The notes under the pieces: model-generated
What the model was told of the DNA's origin: nothing
The model's input: the letters and a program-made list of their open reading frames with translations, nothing else
The model's database searches: none
Made by a program: the position numbers and the translations under genes
In this document: positions 7,784-16,030 of the stretch, piece by piece
Layout: each line of letters starts with the position of its first letter
Numbering within the stretch: position 1 is the stretch's first letter
From: Pseudomonadota bacterium
GTDB taxonomy: Bacteria > Pseudomonadota > Gammaproteobacteria > Steroidobacterales > SZUA-146
NCBI GenBank assembly: GCA_039028935.1
Contig: JBCCHD010000010.1
Location: 1-64,000, forward strand
Direction: 5' to 3'
DNA length: 64,000 nucleotides

Positions 7784-10438
7784 TTAGGGACCCACAACGC
7801 CACTGGGTCCAGGCGGCAGAAGATAAAAGTCTCTGAGCACGACCAGGTCAATGAAGTTCACCACTCCATCACCGTTGGCATCCGTTTCAAGCACGCCGCT
7901 CACGCCGAAATCATTGGAGAACAGACTTAAGTCGAGGAAGTTGGTGATGTTGTCATTATTGAAGTCCGTATCGCAGGCGTTACCATACCCATCGCCGTCA
8001 ACATCGAGCTGACTGGCATTCGAAATCTGGGTGCAGTTGTCCTGATCATCCAATACGCCATCTCCGTCGGTATCGACCGCGGTCACACACTGTGCTCCTG
8101 CGGCACGAACCTCAACATCGTCAACATAGAATCCATCGCGTGTTACGGTGACATCGGTAGTTAGTCGAAAACGCACCTGCGCTGTGCTGCTGCCCGCCAC
8201 CGATGAGATATCGAACGATTGAGTACTCCAACCCGTACCGTCCGACTCGTCTGAGCTACTGATCGGACTCCAGTTCGCGCCATCGGCACTCACTTCGACA
8301 ACACAGAAGTCGTACGTCGCCTCAGTCAAACAACGTTGGGCAAAAGACAGTTCCGCGGATGTGACGCCACTCAAGTCGATCGACGGCGACGTCAGCGAGA
8401 CATCCTGATTGTTTCCATAGTTGCCGGCGGGACTGTCCGTCCAGGAGAACGTTGGACTGTTTGACGAACTGGTCGTACGCGCCCATGAACCCGTGGTGGT
8501 CCAAGCGACGTCGGTCGTTTCCATGTCATCCGCGAATACCGCGCAGAAGGGGAACAGGCTGATGTTCGCCGTCGTAGTTTGTCCATTGCTGGCGCTCACA
8601 CCGGAAACCGTCGTGCCACCATAGTCGTTGGAGGACGGTGTCACCGTGAGCGTATAGTCCCCCGCAAAGACAAACAGTTCATAGGCACCGGTGGCAGGGT
8701 CGGTCGTTGTTGAAAACGCGCCCGCTGCCACCGTTGCAGCAATACCTGCGCCCGTGTCCGCGGCGGTCACGGTGCCGGCAATCACCGGTGACGTCGATGG
8801 ATCGATCACGTACAGAAACTGCGCTGTCACCACGCCGGTGTTGGCCGCCGCATCCGTGCCCGTCACATACACAATATGTTCACCGTTGGGTAACCCAGAG
8901 GTGTCAATCACCCCTTCCACCGCTTCGGTCACGCTATTAAACGCGCCATCGGTAGCCACCAACGGAATCGCGACAGCTCCCGCCTCCCAAGGAGGTGTGT
9001 TGAGATAGGCGGCCGCCGACGCGATGGCCTGTGTCGGCTCTGCGCCGTTGTTGTTTTCGTACCTCGCGTCGCTCACGCTCGCCGTCAGCGTGGCCTGAAC
9101 GCCGGGCATCACAGTGTTATTGGCAAAGGCCAACCCGGTGACATCGGGTCCCGCCGGAAGCTGATACGGGGCCCGCACGGTTTTGGCTGCGTAAATTAAT
9201 GACTCAAGATTGTCTGGAAAGATGGTGCTTTCAAAGGTACCGCACGCCTGAAAGAACGCGGTGCCCAGCTCGTATGTGTAGGCGGCCAGGCCAAGATCGC
9301 CGTAGGCGAAGTCATCGGTAGTCCCGTCGGTGATGTAAAGCTCTGTCGCCTGCTGCGGTTCGTAACCGTTGAAGAAGGCCAATTTGCGCGCCAGCGTGCG
9401 CAACCCAACTTGGTTGGGGGCGGGGCTAAACGTATTGCCCCAGGGATACAGCACTAGCTGACTGAAACTGTGAATATCCAGAAACACACCGGTCGCGTCG
9501 ATGGGCGCCGCGTCGGTGATTGCCGGGCCGCGCTGGTCTGGGAAGATTGAGCGGACATATTCCTGTACGGCATCAACCTCCGGCTCAGACGCCGGTGACG
9601 ATCCACGATACGTCAGGTTACACTGATTACCGCTCGAACCGCCGCAGCAGGCCCAGCCAAACTCAAAGTTTCGGTTAAGATCGGCGCCGCGCGAGGTACT
9701 GGTGGGACTGCAATAATCACCGTTGGTGTTTTTACGCCAAGACAGGCCGGTCTGAGCCTGCACGCGACCATCGGGGTTTCCGTGCAGCAACAGATGCACC
9801 TCATGGTGATCCAGAATCCATCGGGCGTCGGCATCGGTCGCGTAATTGTTGAGCAGGTATTCACCGAACCGAGTGTTGAGTTCGGCGGTGGTGTATTCAC
9901 GCGCATGAATCGCGCTCATCGCAAAGAGCTTGGGCTTGTCACCCGTCAGGTTTTTATTGGTGAGCTTGAGCACATACAGATCGTGTCCAGTCTGACCGTC
10001 GGTTTTCTCCCAGCTATCGCCAATGTCGACCCATTCGGCAAGATCCGGGTAATCAATAACCAACTGTTCGGCGGTTGCGTAGGTTTCATCGACCGTGCGA
10101 TAGCATTCAAATCCATCGATACCGGCGCGTTGATTCGGCAATCGATCGTACGAAAGCGCGTTGGACAACGTCCGCTGCATGTCGAGCTCAAGCCGAAAAC
10201 CGTCCTTAATCAGTTCCACTTCGTCGAACTGACTGATTTCGACCACGGCGTAAGATTTGTTTTTGTCGACCTGCCAAATAGGCGTTCGATCCGCTAGGGA
10301 TTGAAGCATGGTTTGGTTATCGTAGTACGCCCGCACGACAACACGCTCGCGATCTTTACTAAACCAGGCATTGTTGGTGTCGCTGGCAAACGCAACGGTT
10401 GTCAATGACAGCGCCATCGCAATCAGAACAGTACGCAT
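7784..10438 (-). CDS. Secreted M14 zinc carboxypeptidase with dockerin-like C-terminus
   Basis: 884 residues from the ATG at 10438, chosen because GGGGAA precedes it and a signal peptide follows (MRTVLIAMALSLTTVAFASD); an upstream extension to 10627 lacks such signals. The M14 domain (about 95-430) has the zinc ligands HARE near 177 and His of DIHSFSQ near 324, substrate-binding NPDGR and DLNRNF, and the catalytic Glu in YTYELGTAFF near 389. Then come Ig/carboxypeptidase-regulatory-like beta domains, a jelly-roll (MAM/immune-inhibitor-like, ending DGFYVDDVEV), thrombospondin type 3 Asp-rich calcium repeats, and a dockerin-like pair of EF-loops (FNNDNITNFLDL, ANGDGVVNFIDL) ending PPGPSG. Extracellular peptide degradation is likely; the C-terminal module may anchor or sort it. 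Confidence 0.9.
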   Translation of the reverse strand: MRTVLIAMALSLTTVAFASDTNNAWFSKDRERVVVRAYYDNQTMLQSLADRTPIWQVDKNKSYAVVEISQFDEVELIKDGFRLELDMQRTLSNALSYDRLPNQRAGIDGFECYRTVDETYATAEQLVIDYPDLAEWVDIGDSWEKTDGQTGHDLYVLKLTNKNLTGDKPKLFAMSAIHAREYTTAELNTRFGEYLLNNYATDADARWILDHHEVHLLLHGNPDGRVQAQTGLSWRKNTNGDYCSPTSTSRGADLNRNFEFGWACCGGSSGNQCNLTYRGSSPASEPEVDAVQEYVRSIFPDQRGPAITDAAPIDATGVFLDIHSFSQLVLYPWGNTFSPAPNQVGLRTLARKLAFFNGYEPQQATELYITDGTTDDFAYGDLGLAAYTYELGTAFFQACGTFESTIFPDNLESLIYAAKTVRAPYQLPAGPDVTGLAFANNTVMPGVQATLTASVSDARYENNNGAEPTQAIASAAAYLNTPPWEAGAVAIPLVATDGAFNSVTEAVEGVIDTSGLPNGEHIVYVTGTDAAANTGVVTAQFLYVIDPSTSPVIAGTVTAADTGAGIAATVAAGAFSTTTDPATGAYELFVFAGDYTLTVTPSSNDYGGTTVSGVSASNGQTTTANISLFPFCAVFADDMETTDVAWTTTGSWARTTSSSNSPTFSWTDSPAGNYGNNQDVSLTSPSIDLSGVTSAELSFAQRCLTEATYDFCVVEVSADGANWSPISSSDESDGTGWSTQSFDISSVAGSSTAQVRFRLTTDVTVTRDGFYVDDVEVRAAGAQCVTAVDTDGDGVLDDQDNCTQISNASQLDVDGDGYGNACDTDFNNDNITNFLDLSLFSNDFGVSGVLETDANGDGVVNFIDLVVLRDFYLLPPGPSGVVGP
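7787..8076 (-). repeat. Thrombospondin-3/dockerin-like module, copy 1
   Basis: Encodes the last ~95 residues of the M14 peptidase: DTDGDGVLDDQDNC, DVDGDGYGNACD, FNNDNITNFLDLSLFSNDF, TDANGDGVVNFIDL and a PPGPSG tail. The same order and spacing recur at the end of the unrelated protein at 30347-31132, so this is a shared domain rather than a tandem DNA repeat. Confidence 0.75.
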
Positions 10439-10627
10439 AAGAGTTCCCCAAGAGACTCGCGCTACAGCGAGTTCATCACAATCATCTTGTCGATGCACAT
10501 CCGCTAGCGCGACAACGCAAGTGGATGATGCACAGCTGTTTTTTTTTCTTTGCTCAGGGTAGTGGGAATACGCTAGGGACACAAGCCAATCTTTTAATTG
10601 ACATAATGGTTTGGCGCGAATTCGCAT

Positions 10628-11062
10628 CTATCGATAAAAATCCACCCACTCGATGCGTAAGTCGCGAACCGGCTGGGCCAGCGCGTTTGGCCAAATAATC
10701 AAACGAACGGTGTCGAGCCGGTTATGTGATTCTGAATTATCCATATACAGCACCTTTGTCGACGGCGGTGAGCGTAAGAGCCCTTCCTCGGTGACCGACA
10801 GTGAATGCGTCTCTGTGCCATGATGCACCGCAAAGTGCTCGAGACCGGCCAACGACAGGTCAATATAAATCGCGTCCGGCCACGATCCGTCATGTTGAAT
10901 GCGCAACGTGCCGATGCCCGACGGGCTGTCAATCTCAAGGGTAACGTTGTCATCTATGCGCCACGACGCCACCGTGTCGCGTGTTGTTTCGATACGCGGT
11001 AGAAAATGATCGCTGCACGCTGCCATCAACATGCACACGATCAATGGCCACACAGCTCGCAA
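10628..11062 (-). CDS. Small predicted lipoprotein, unknown function
   Basis: The frame is open from 11194, but the most credible start is a TTG at 11062: GCGAGGCAGG sits immediately upstream and translation then opens with a compact signal sequence (MRAVWPLIVCMLMAACSDH) ending in a lipobox LMAAC. That gives 144 residues, a lipoprotein whose mature part is rich in beta strands (WRIDDNVTLEIDSPSG, IYIDLSLAGLEHF). I do not recognise a family. It lies between a zinc-ribbon membrane gene upstream and the carboxypeptidase downstream on the same strand, so the three may be co-transcribed. Confidence 0.55.
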   Translation of the reverse strand: MRAVWPLIVCMLMAACSDHFLPRIETTRDTVASWRIDDNVTLEIDSPSGIGTLRIQHDGSWPDAIYIDLSLAGLEHFAVHHGTETHSLSVTEEGLLRSPPSTKVLYMDNSESHNRLDTVRLIIWPNALAQPVRDLRIEWVDFYR

Positions 11063-11159
11063 CCTGCCTCGCTCGAGCCGCTCGAAGGACTGAACTAAAC
11101 ACACGTCGAGACGCTCGGCGTGCGCGTGAAAAAAGACAAGGAAGGAACGCGCAAGCGTC

Positions 11160-11450
11160 TTAGGAAATCGATGCCCAAATGCGCGCAACGACATACCAGA
11201 TCACGCCAATCGCACCGACAAACAATGATGTCGAGACGACCATCGGATCGAGCGCGACCCCATTGAGAGCGGAAATGTAGGTGGCCGCACCCGCCACTGC
11301 CAGCACCATCGAAAGCAGATAGTGCAAGGCGAAATTGCGGCGCGGAACATAACCCTCTGATGCCGCGCGCAGCGATTTGCCGCAGTGACGACAGGCCGAC
11401 GCCTCGCTGGAAATCTGCTTGCGACAACGGGAGCATGCGATCAGAGCCAT
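11160..11450 (-). CDS. Zinc-ribbon protein with two transmembrane segments
   Basis: 96 residues from the ATG at 11450, preceded by AGGA at good spacing; an in-frame ATG at 11510 is less likely. The N-terminus MALIACSRCRKQISSEASAC followed by RHCGKSL contains two CxxC pairs, a zinc-ribbon typical of small membrane proteins. Two hydrophobic helices follow (about residues 45-65 and 72-92, ending in the Trp-rich IWYVVARIW). Function unknown; small zinc-ribbon/TM proteins of this sort are common and often unannotated. It would be first in a short minus-strand unit with the lipoprotein and the carboxypeptidase. Confidence 0.7.
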   Translation of the reverse strand: MALIACSRCRKQISSEASACRHCGKSLRAASEGYVPRRNFALHYLLSMVLAVAGAATYISALNGVALDPMVVSTSLFVGAIGVIWYVVARIWASIS

Positions 11451-11592
11451 GAGTGAAATCCTGCCGTGGTAATCGTCAGAAACCATATCACGATCGCGCA
11501 CGGAACCCACGTCGCTGCGGCAAGTCGCTCTCTTGTCACGCTGATGCGCGGATAAGGTCCCTCACGCCACGTGAATTTGGTAACCTTCACGC

Positions 11593-12531
11593 ATGCAGGT
11601 AGTTCTGGACACCGACCCGGGCGTTGACGATATTTTGGCGCTTCTGTGGCTGCTGGCGCTCGATGTGCGCTACAAAGCCGATGTCATTGGCATAACCACC
11701 GCCGAAGGCAACCTCAGACGACGCGCCACGTTCAATAACGCTTGCCGCGTGCTCGACCTGTGCCGTCGCACCGACCTGACGCTGGCAAAGTCGGCGTCGC
11801 ATGCGGGCAAAACCGCCGAGCATCTCAACGGTGTAGACGGTCTGGTCGGCCTCACCAGTTCGATGCCGGCTCCGAGTAAGAGCTACGAAAGCGCGCCGCG
11901 CGCCCCACAGTTACTTGAACGCTGGCTAAGCGACGAGGGCAACGAGGTGACCCTTTTGGCGACCGGCCCGGTCACCAATCTCGAGGCGGTCGAGGTGATG
12001 TCAAAAGGTTCGCTGGGGCAAGCCAAACACATCGTCGCCACGGCCGGTACATTCATGCGGGGCAACGTGACGCCCGAAGCGGAATTCAACGCCCATTTTA
12101 ATCCACGAGCGTTACATCGCTTGTTTCACGCGAATGCCAACGTCACGCTCATCCCACTCGACGTGTCGCGCCAATTTGATCTCAATCTTGATCATCTACG
12201 TGCCGCTGGCTTTGACGAAGACGTGACCCGCGTCAGTCGTTTTGTGTGGCGCTTGGTCGGCGCCACCCAAAAACACTTGATGTCAGTGGATCAACCGCGA
12301 TTTTGCGCCGCTGATGCGACAGCGGTCGCCTTTGCGTTCTATCCCGAACTGTTTGAGACCGTCAGCGCCTACGTCAAGATCGAGACCCGCGCTAACCTCG
12401 AGACCACCGGAAAGACATTTATCGAGCCACACCGCACACCCAATGTCAGTATCACGCGACGGGTCAACATCGATCGCGTACGCGAGCAGATGCTCAGTGA
12501 TCTCAAGCAATTCTCGGCCATGCTTCGCTAG
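11593..12531 (+). CDS. Nucleoside hydrolase (IUNH family)
   Basis: 312 residues. The calcium-binding signature DTDPGVDD is at residues 6-13, followed by the family pattern VIGITTAEGN, LATGPVTNLE and AEFNAHFNP (AEFN ribose-contact region). These enzymes cleave the N-glycosidic bond of ribonucleosides to ribose plus base for salvage; which base is preferred cannot be read here. No signal peptide, so cytosolic. No clear ribosome-binding site precedes the ATG, but the protein begins exactly where the family does. It is convergent with the isoaspartyl peptidase gene, with only about 10 bases between the ends. Confidence 0.9.
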   Translation: MQVVLDTDPGVDDILALLWLLALDVRYKADVIGITTAEGNLRRRATFNNACRVLDLCRRTDLTLAKSASHAGKTAEHLNGVDGLVGLTSSMPAPSKSYESAPRAPQLLERWLSDEGNEVTLLATGPVTNLEAVEVMSKGSLGQAKHIVATAGTFMRGNVTPEAEFNAHFNPRALHRLFHANANVTLIPLDVSRQFDLNLDHLRAAGFDEDVTRVSRFVWRLVGATQKHLMSVDQPRFCAADATAVAFAFYPELFETVSAYVKIETRANLETTGKTFIEPHRTPNVSITRRVNIDRVREQMLSDLKQFSAMLR

Positions 12532-12541
12532 CCGATCCTAC

Positions 12542-13597
12542 TCAATTGGTTGGCGAGTCGTCTTTAAAGATCAGAACGCGGGGCGGCTGATCCCGCGACT
12601 GGTGTGCGCGCACCATACTCGCCGAATTAAACGGCCAGGCGATATTGCCATCCGCATCCATCGCCACCACGCCGCCAGAGCCGCCCACCTCCACCAGTTC
12701 GCTCATAATCACGGTGTTTGCCGCCTGCTCGAGCGTGACGGATTGAAAGGCCATGCGCGCGCAAATGGTGTAGGCCACAACGTGACGAATAAAAAACTCG
12801 CCATGACCGGTCGATGACACGCCGCATTCACCATTGGCATACGTCCCGGCGCCGATGACGGGCGAGTCGCCGACGCGTCCATACCGCTTCGCGGTCATGC
12901 CCCCCGTGGAGGTACCTGCCGCAAGCCTGCCTTGTTTGTCGAGTGCGACCACACCGACCGTGCCGAAATAAGAGGTCGACGGATCCATTCGGCCGGACAT
13001 CGGCTCACGCAACGTCGCCTGTTCTCGAAGGAGTCGCTCATCCAGCTGTTTTCGGCGTCGTTCCGTATCGAAAAACGAGGGCGACACAAACTCGAGGTTG
13101 TGCTCGCGTGCAAAGTGCTCGGCGCCCTCCCCGGACAACAGCACATGCGGCGATCGATCCATCACCGCACGCGCCAACAATATTGGGTTGCGAATCTGTT
13201 TGACACCCGCCACAGCCCCGGCATTGAGCGTGAATCCATCCATTATGGAAGCATCGAGCTCGTGCCCACCGCGGGCGTTGTAGACCGCCCCCTTACCCGC
13301 ATTAAAGACCGGTGCCTCCTCGAGCACCACGATCGTGGCGGCCACCGCGTCAAGACTGCTCCCCCCTTGATCGAGCACGTCAAATCCGGCTTTCAGTGCT
13401 CGCGCCGATGCCTCACGCATCTGTGCTTCCAGTTCCGGTGAAATCGTGGCCCGCGAGCCACCCCCGGCACCGCCGTGAATCACGAGCCCATGCGGCGCAA
13501 CGCCGGCGTTCTCTGTGGACTCGGTATAAATCGCGCGGGTGCACCCCACGAGCGTGAGCGTCAAAATACAAACGAAAGTCAGGCTCAAAATGCGCAT
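12542..13597 (-). CDS. Lipoprotein isoaspartyl peptidase / type 2 asparaginase
   Basis: 351 residues. A lipoprotein signal comes first (MRILSLTFVCILTLTLVGC, lipobox LVGC). The Ntn-hydrolase asparaginase 2 fold follows: LVIHGGAGG, GGSSLDAVAATIVVLEE, FNAGKGAV, and the autocleavage and catalytic Thr in FGTVGVVALD near residue 213, then AAGTSTGGM. The proenzyme is processed into alpha and beta chains and removes beta-aspartyl residues from dipeptides or hydrolyses asparagine. Membrane anchoring in the periplasm is less usual than the cytosolic IaaA form. The alternative, a glycosylasparaginase, shares the same motifs. Confidence 0.9.
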   Translation of the reverse strand: MRILSLTFVCILTLTLVGCTRAIYTESTENAGVAPHGLVIHGGAGGGSRATISPELEAQMREASARALKAGFDVLDQGGSSLDAVAATIVVLEEAPVFNAGKGAVYNARGGHELDASIMDGFTLNAGAVAGVKQIRNPILLARAVMDRSPHVLLSGEGAEHFAREHNLEFVSPSFFDTERRRKQLDERLLREQATLREPMSGRMDPSTSYFGTVGVVALDKQGRLAAGTSTGGMTAKRYGRVGDSPVIGAGTYANGECGVSSTGHGEFFIRHVVAYTICARMAFQSVTLEQAANTVIMSELVEVGGSGGVVAMDADGNIAWPFNSASMVRAHQSRDQPPRVLIFKDDSPTN

Positions 13598-13689
13598 TCG
13601 GTGGTCCTCGTCAGCGACTGTTTACAGGAATATACAATTAAGCACCGTTTAAACCCATGAACATTTACACTTTTGTATCGTCAACCCCC

Positions 13690-13695
13690 TATAAT
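13690..13695 (+). promoter_or_regulatory. Candidate -10 element for the 13.8-18.4 kb cluster
   Basis: A perfect TATAAT hexamer lies about 115 bases before the first small gene of the cluster. No good -35 is at 16-18 bases; TTTACA at 13664-13669 would need a 20-base spacer. The five C residues directly before it give a CCCC-TATA pattern that loosely recalls heat-shock sigma factor -10 regions, but a matching -35 is not clear. Confidence 0.4.
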
Positions 13696-13810
13696 AAGAG
13701 AATAAGGAATGTAGGCACTCGCCTTGCGCAGTGACATACGCTGCGCCGAATCGACGCGTGGCTGAGGGTACAACTCGGTCATTTCGCAGGCAGCCAGTGG
13801 GGAACGCGGC

Positions 13811-13945
13811 ATGAATCCATCGATAAAACGCTTGGTCGGCGCGCTTTTGCTGATCGGCACGCTCGGTGTGTCATCGGTTATGGCGTTAAACGCCAATGCC
13901 GAGACGCCTTCCGGCGCCGACTATCAGGATGCGCCGCGTGGCTGA
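13811..13945 (+). CDS. 44-residue membrane or secreted micropeptide
   Basis: A short gene from ATG 13811 to TGA 13943-13945. The product begins MNPSIKRLVGALLLIGTLGV and continues SSVMALNANA, a positively charged N-end and hydrophobic core with an Ala-x-Ala site, then a short polar tail ending DAPRG. It reads as a signal peptide or single membrane helix. Its 3' end overlaps the start of the XpaC-like gene (candidate starts 13929 ATG or 13938 GTG), which suggests translational coupling. No family recognised. It could be a genuine small subunit of the following cluster or a leader peptide. Confidence 0.5.
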   Translation: MNPSIKRLVGALLLIGTLGVSSVMALNANAETPSGADYQDAPRG

Positions 13946-14774
13946 GCCCTATACACGAGAAACAGCGGGCTACTGGCGTTCACAGGGCGTGCTGCTGTTT
14001 GTGCTGCCATTGCCCTTGCTGTGGGTGGTGGTTACCGCGATTGCCAGCGGCGCCACCGATCGCTTGATCACCGCCGTCGTGGCGCTCGGTCTTTGCTGGT
14101 TAGGGGCCATGCTCAATCGCAGCGGACTACAGGCCGAGGCCGAATTTCGACGCCGTAAAATTGCAACAGCACCCGCGACACCGCGCAAAACGCTCGGCGC
14201 AATATTGATCGCTGCCGGCACGTTTTTGACCGCCGCGTTTTTGGTGGGCAATGGTTTCACCGTAGGGGCAATCGCAGGCGCGCTCGCGGGTCTTGGCTCG
14301 ATCATGCACTACGGCACCGATCCGCGTGGCGATAAGGGGGTCGCAAAAGCGACTCATGGCTACACGACCGAAGAAATTGTCGACGCGTTGAGTAGCGCGC
14401 AACGCAAGATCGAGGCCATTGAACTGGCCAGTCGCGGTATCCCAAACTCCGAGCTTGGGCAGCGGTTGCATCGCATTACCGACAAGGCACGAGAGATCAT
14501 TGGTGTGATTGAAGACGACCCCGGTGATCTACGCCGGGCACGCAAATTTCTCAATGTGTATCTGGATGGCGCAGTGAAAGTGACCGAGGGATACGCGCGC
14601 AGCCACGAAAACGACACCGATGGCATGCTCGAAACCAATTTCCGCAACGTGCTCGACACCATCGAAAGCACCTTTGCCGAACAAAAGGAAAAACTGCTGC
14701 AAGACGATATTTTTGATCTCGATGTTCAAATTGAAGTGCTGAAAACGCAGCTTGAAAAAGAAGGAGTGGGCTAG
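13929..14774 (+). CDS. XpaC-like membrane protein (5-bromo-4-chloroindolyl phosphate hydrolysis family)
   Basis: 281 residues from ATG 13929; a GTG at 13938 has better-spaced AGGA (8 bases) and may be the real start. Four hydrophobic helices occupy the first ~140 residues (LLFVLPLPLLWVVV; LITAVVALGLCWLGAML; TLGAILIAAGTFLTAAFLV; GFTVGAIAGALAGLGS). A cytosolic helical and coiled-coil C-terminal half follows with IVDALSSAQRKIEAIELASR, the part most characteristic of XpaC proteins. The historical name refers to a Bacillus phenotype; the biochemical role is unknown. XpaC is often found directly before TelA, as here (47 bases apart), so it is probably a membrane partner of TelA. Confidence 0.8.
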   Translation: MRRVAEPYTRETAGYWRSQGVLLFVLPLPLLWVVVTAIASGATDRLITAVVALGLCWLGAMLNRSGLQAEAEFRRRKIATAPATPRKTLGAILIAAGTFLTAAFLVGNGFTVGAIAGALAGLGSIMHYGTDPRGDKGVAKATHGYTTEEIVDALSSAQRKIEAIELASRGIPNSELGQRLHRITDKAREIIGVIEDDPGDLRRARKFLNVYLDGAVKVTEGYARSHENDTDGMLETNFRNVLDTIESTFAEQKEKLLQDDIFDLDVQIEVLKTQLEKEGVG

Positions 14775-14821
14775 CCGCATCGCCCGCCCACCGTCACAAC
14801 GAAGCAATATGGAGTACACAC

Positions 14822-15973
14822 ATGTCTAACCAAAGCGATTCCAGTGTTGATCAAACCGCAACCACTATGGTCGGTGGCGACCTGCACGTAGCCGCTGCCA
14901 ACCTACCAGAGCTGAAGGACGCGATGGTGGTCTATGAGTCGGCCGCGCCGGAAGAGCGTGCCAAAATCGAAGAGCTAATGGCCAGCATCAATCTGGCGGA
15001 CACCAACTCCATCATTTTCTTTGGCACCAAAGCCCAAGAAAACCTCACAACCGTGTCCGATAACATGCTCGAGGGCGTCAAAAACAAAGACCTCGGTGCA
15101 GCGGGCGATTCGCTGAGTGACATGGTCGCGACACTGCGTGGGTTTGATGCGGATGGCCTTGAAAAACCCGGCTTCTTCGCGCGTCTTTTTGGCCGCGCCA
15201 AACCGATCGTCAAGTTTTTACAGCGTTACGAAGACGTGCGCAAACAGATCGATAAAATCAGCAACGAGCTGGACTCCCATAAAACCAAACTGCTCACCGA
15301 CATCACATCGCTCGACCGACTGTACGAAGCCAACCTGCAGTACTTTCACGATTTAGAACTGTACATCGCTGCAGGCGATGAAAAATTGCGCCTGCTTGAC
15401 GAAGAGGTCATTCCCGAACTCGATCGTGCAGCGCAGGCCACCGACGATGTCATCAAAGCCCAGGAGTTGCGCGACCTGCGAAGTGCACGGGATGATCTTG
15501 AGCGTCGGGTTCACGACCTCAAACTCACGCGCCAAGTCACGATGCAGAGTCTACCGAGCATTCGCTTAGTGCAAGAAAATGACAAGGGCCTGGTGACTAA
15601 GATAAATAGCACCATGGCCAACACGATTCCGCTGTGGCAAACGCAGCTTGCGACATCGGTAACGATCGCGCGCTCGCACGCCGCGGCCAAGTCCGTCAAG
15701 GCGGCTTCTGACCTTACTAACGAACTGCTTGAGGAAAACGCCGAGGCGCTTAAAACCGCCAACGCTGAGGTTCGCGCACAAATCGAGCGCGGCGTATTCG
15801 ATCTCGAAAGCGTGAAGAAAGCGAATCAGTCGCTCATCGACACCATCGAAGAAAGCCTGCAAATTGCCGACGAAGGCAAGCGCCGCCGTGCAGAGGCTGT
15901 CGTGCAGCTTCAAGAGATGGAAAACAATCTCAAGGAAACGCTGGCAGCTGCGAGCGCCCGGGCTAACGCGTAA
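14822..15973 (+). CDS. telA: TelA/KlaA toxic anion resistance family protein
   Basis: 383 residues preceded by GGAG 8-9 bases before the ATG. The family is recognisable from the PIVKFLQRYEDVRKQIDKI segment, the long helices LTDITSLDRLYEANLQYFHD and LYIAAGDEKL, and the highly conserved NDKGLVTKINSTMANTIPLW and LATSVTIAR region, ending in extended coiled coil. TelA proteins are linked to tellurite, bacteriocin and phage resistance in plasmids and to cell-envelope stress in Gram-positives; the mechanism is unresolved. No transmembrane segment is evident, so membrane association would depend on XpaC or the SPFH protein in the same run. Confidence 0.93.
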   Translation: MSNQSDSSVDQTATTMVGGDLHVAAANLPELKDAMVVYESAAPEERAKIEELMASINLADTNSIIFFGTKAQENLTTVSDNMLEGVKNKDLGAAGDSLSDMVATLRGFDADGLEKPGFFARLFGRAKPIVKFLQRYEDVRKQIDKISNELDSHKTKLLTDITSLDRLYEANLQYFHDLELYIAAGDEKLRLLDEEVIPELDRAAQATDDVIKAQELRDLRSARDDLERRVHDLKLTRQVTMQSLPSIRLVQENDKGLVTKINSTMANTIPLWQTQLATSVTIARSHAAAKSVKAASDLTNELLEENAEALKTANAEVRAQIERGVFDLESVKKANQSLIDTIEESLQIADEGKRRRAEAVVQLQEMENNLKETLAAASARANA

Positions 15974-16030
15974 GCGCATGCAGTCATCACACGAACCGGC
16001 GAACCGAATTAACGAACAGGAGCACGACTG

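Noticed and set aside
10598-10603. TTGACA hexamer on the plus strand before minus-strand genes
   Set aside because: No -10 at the right distance and it faces away from the neighbouring coding strand.
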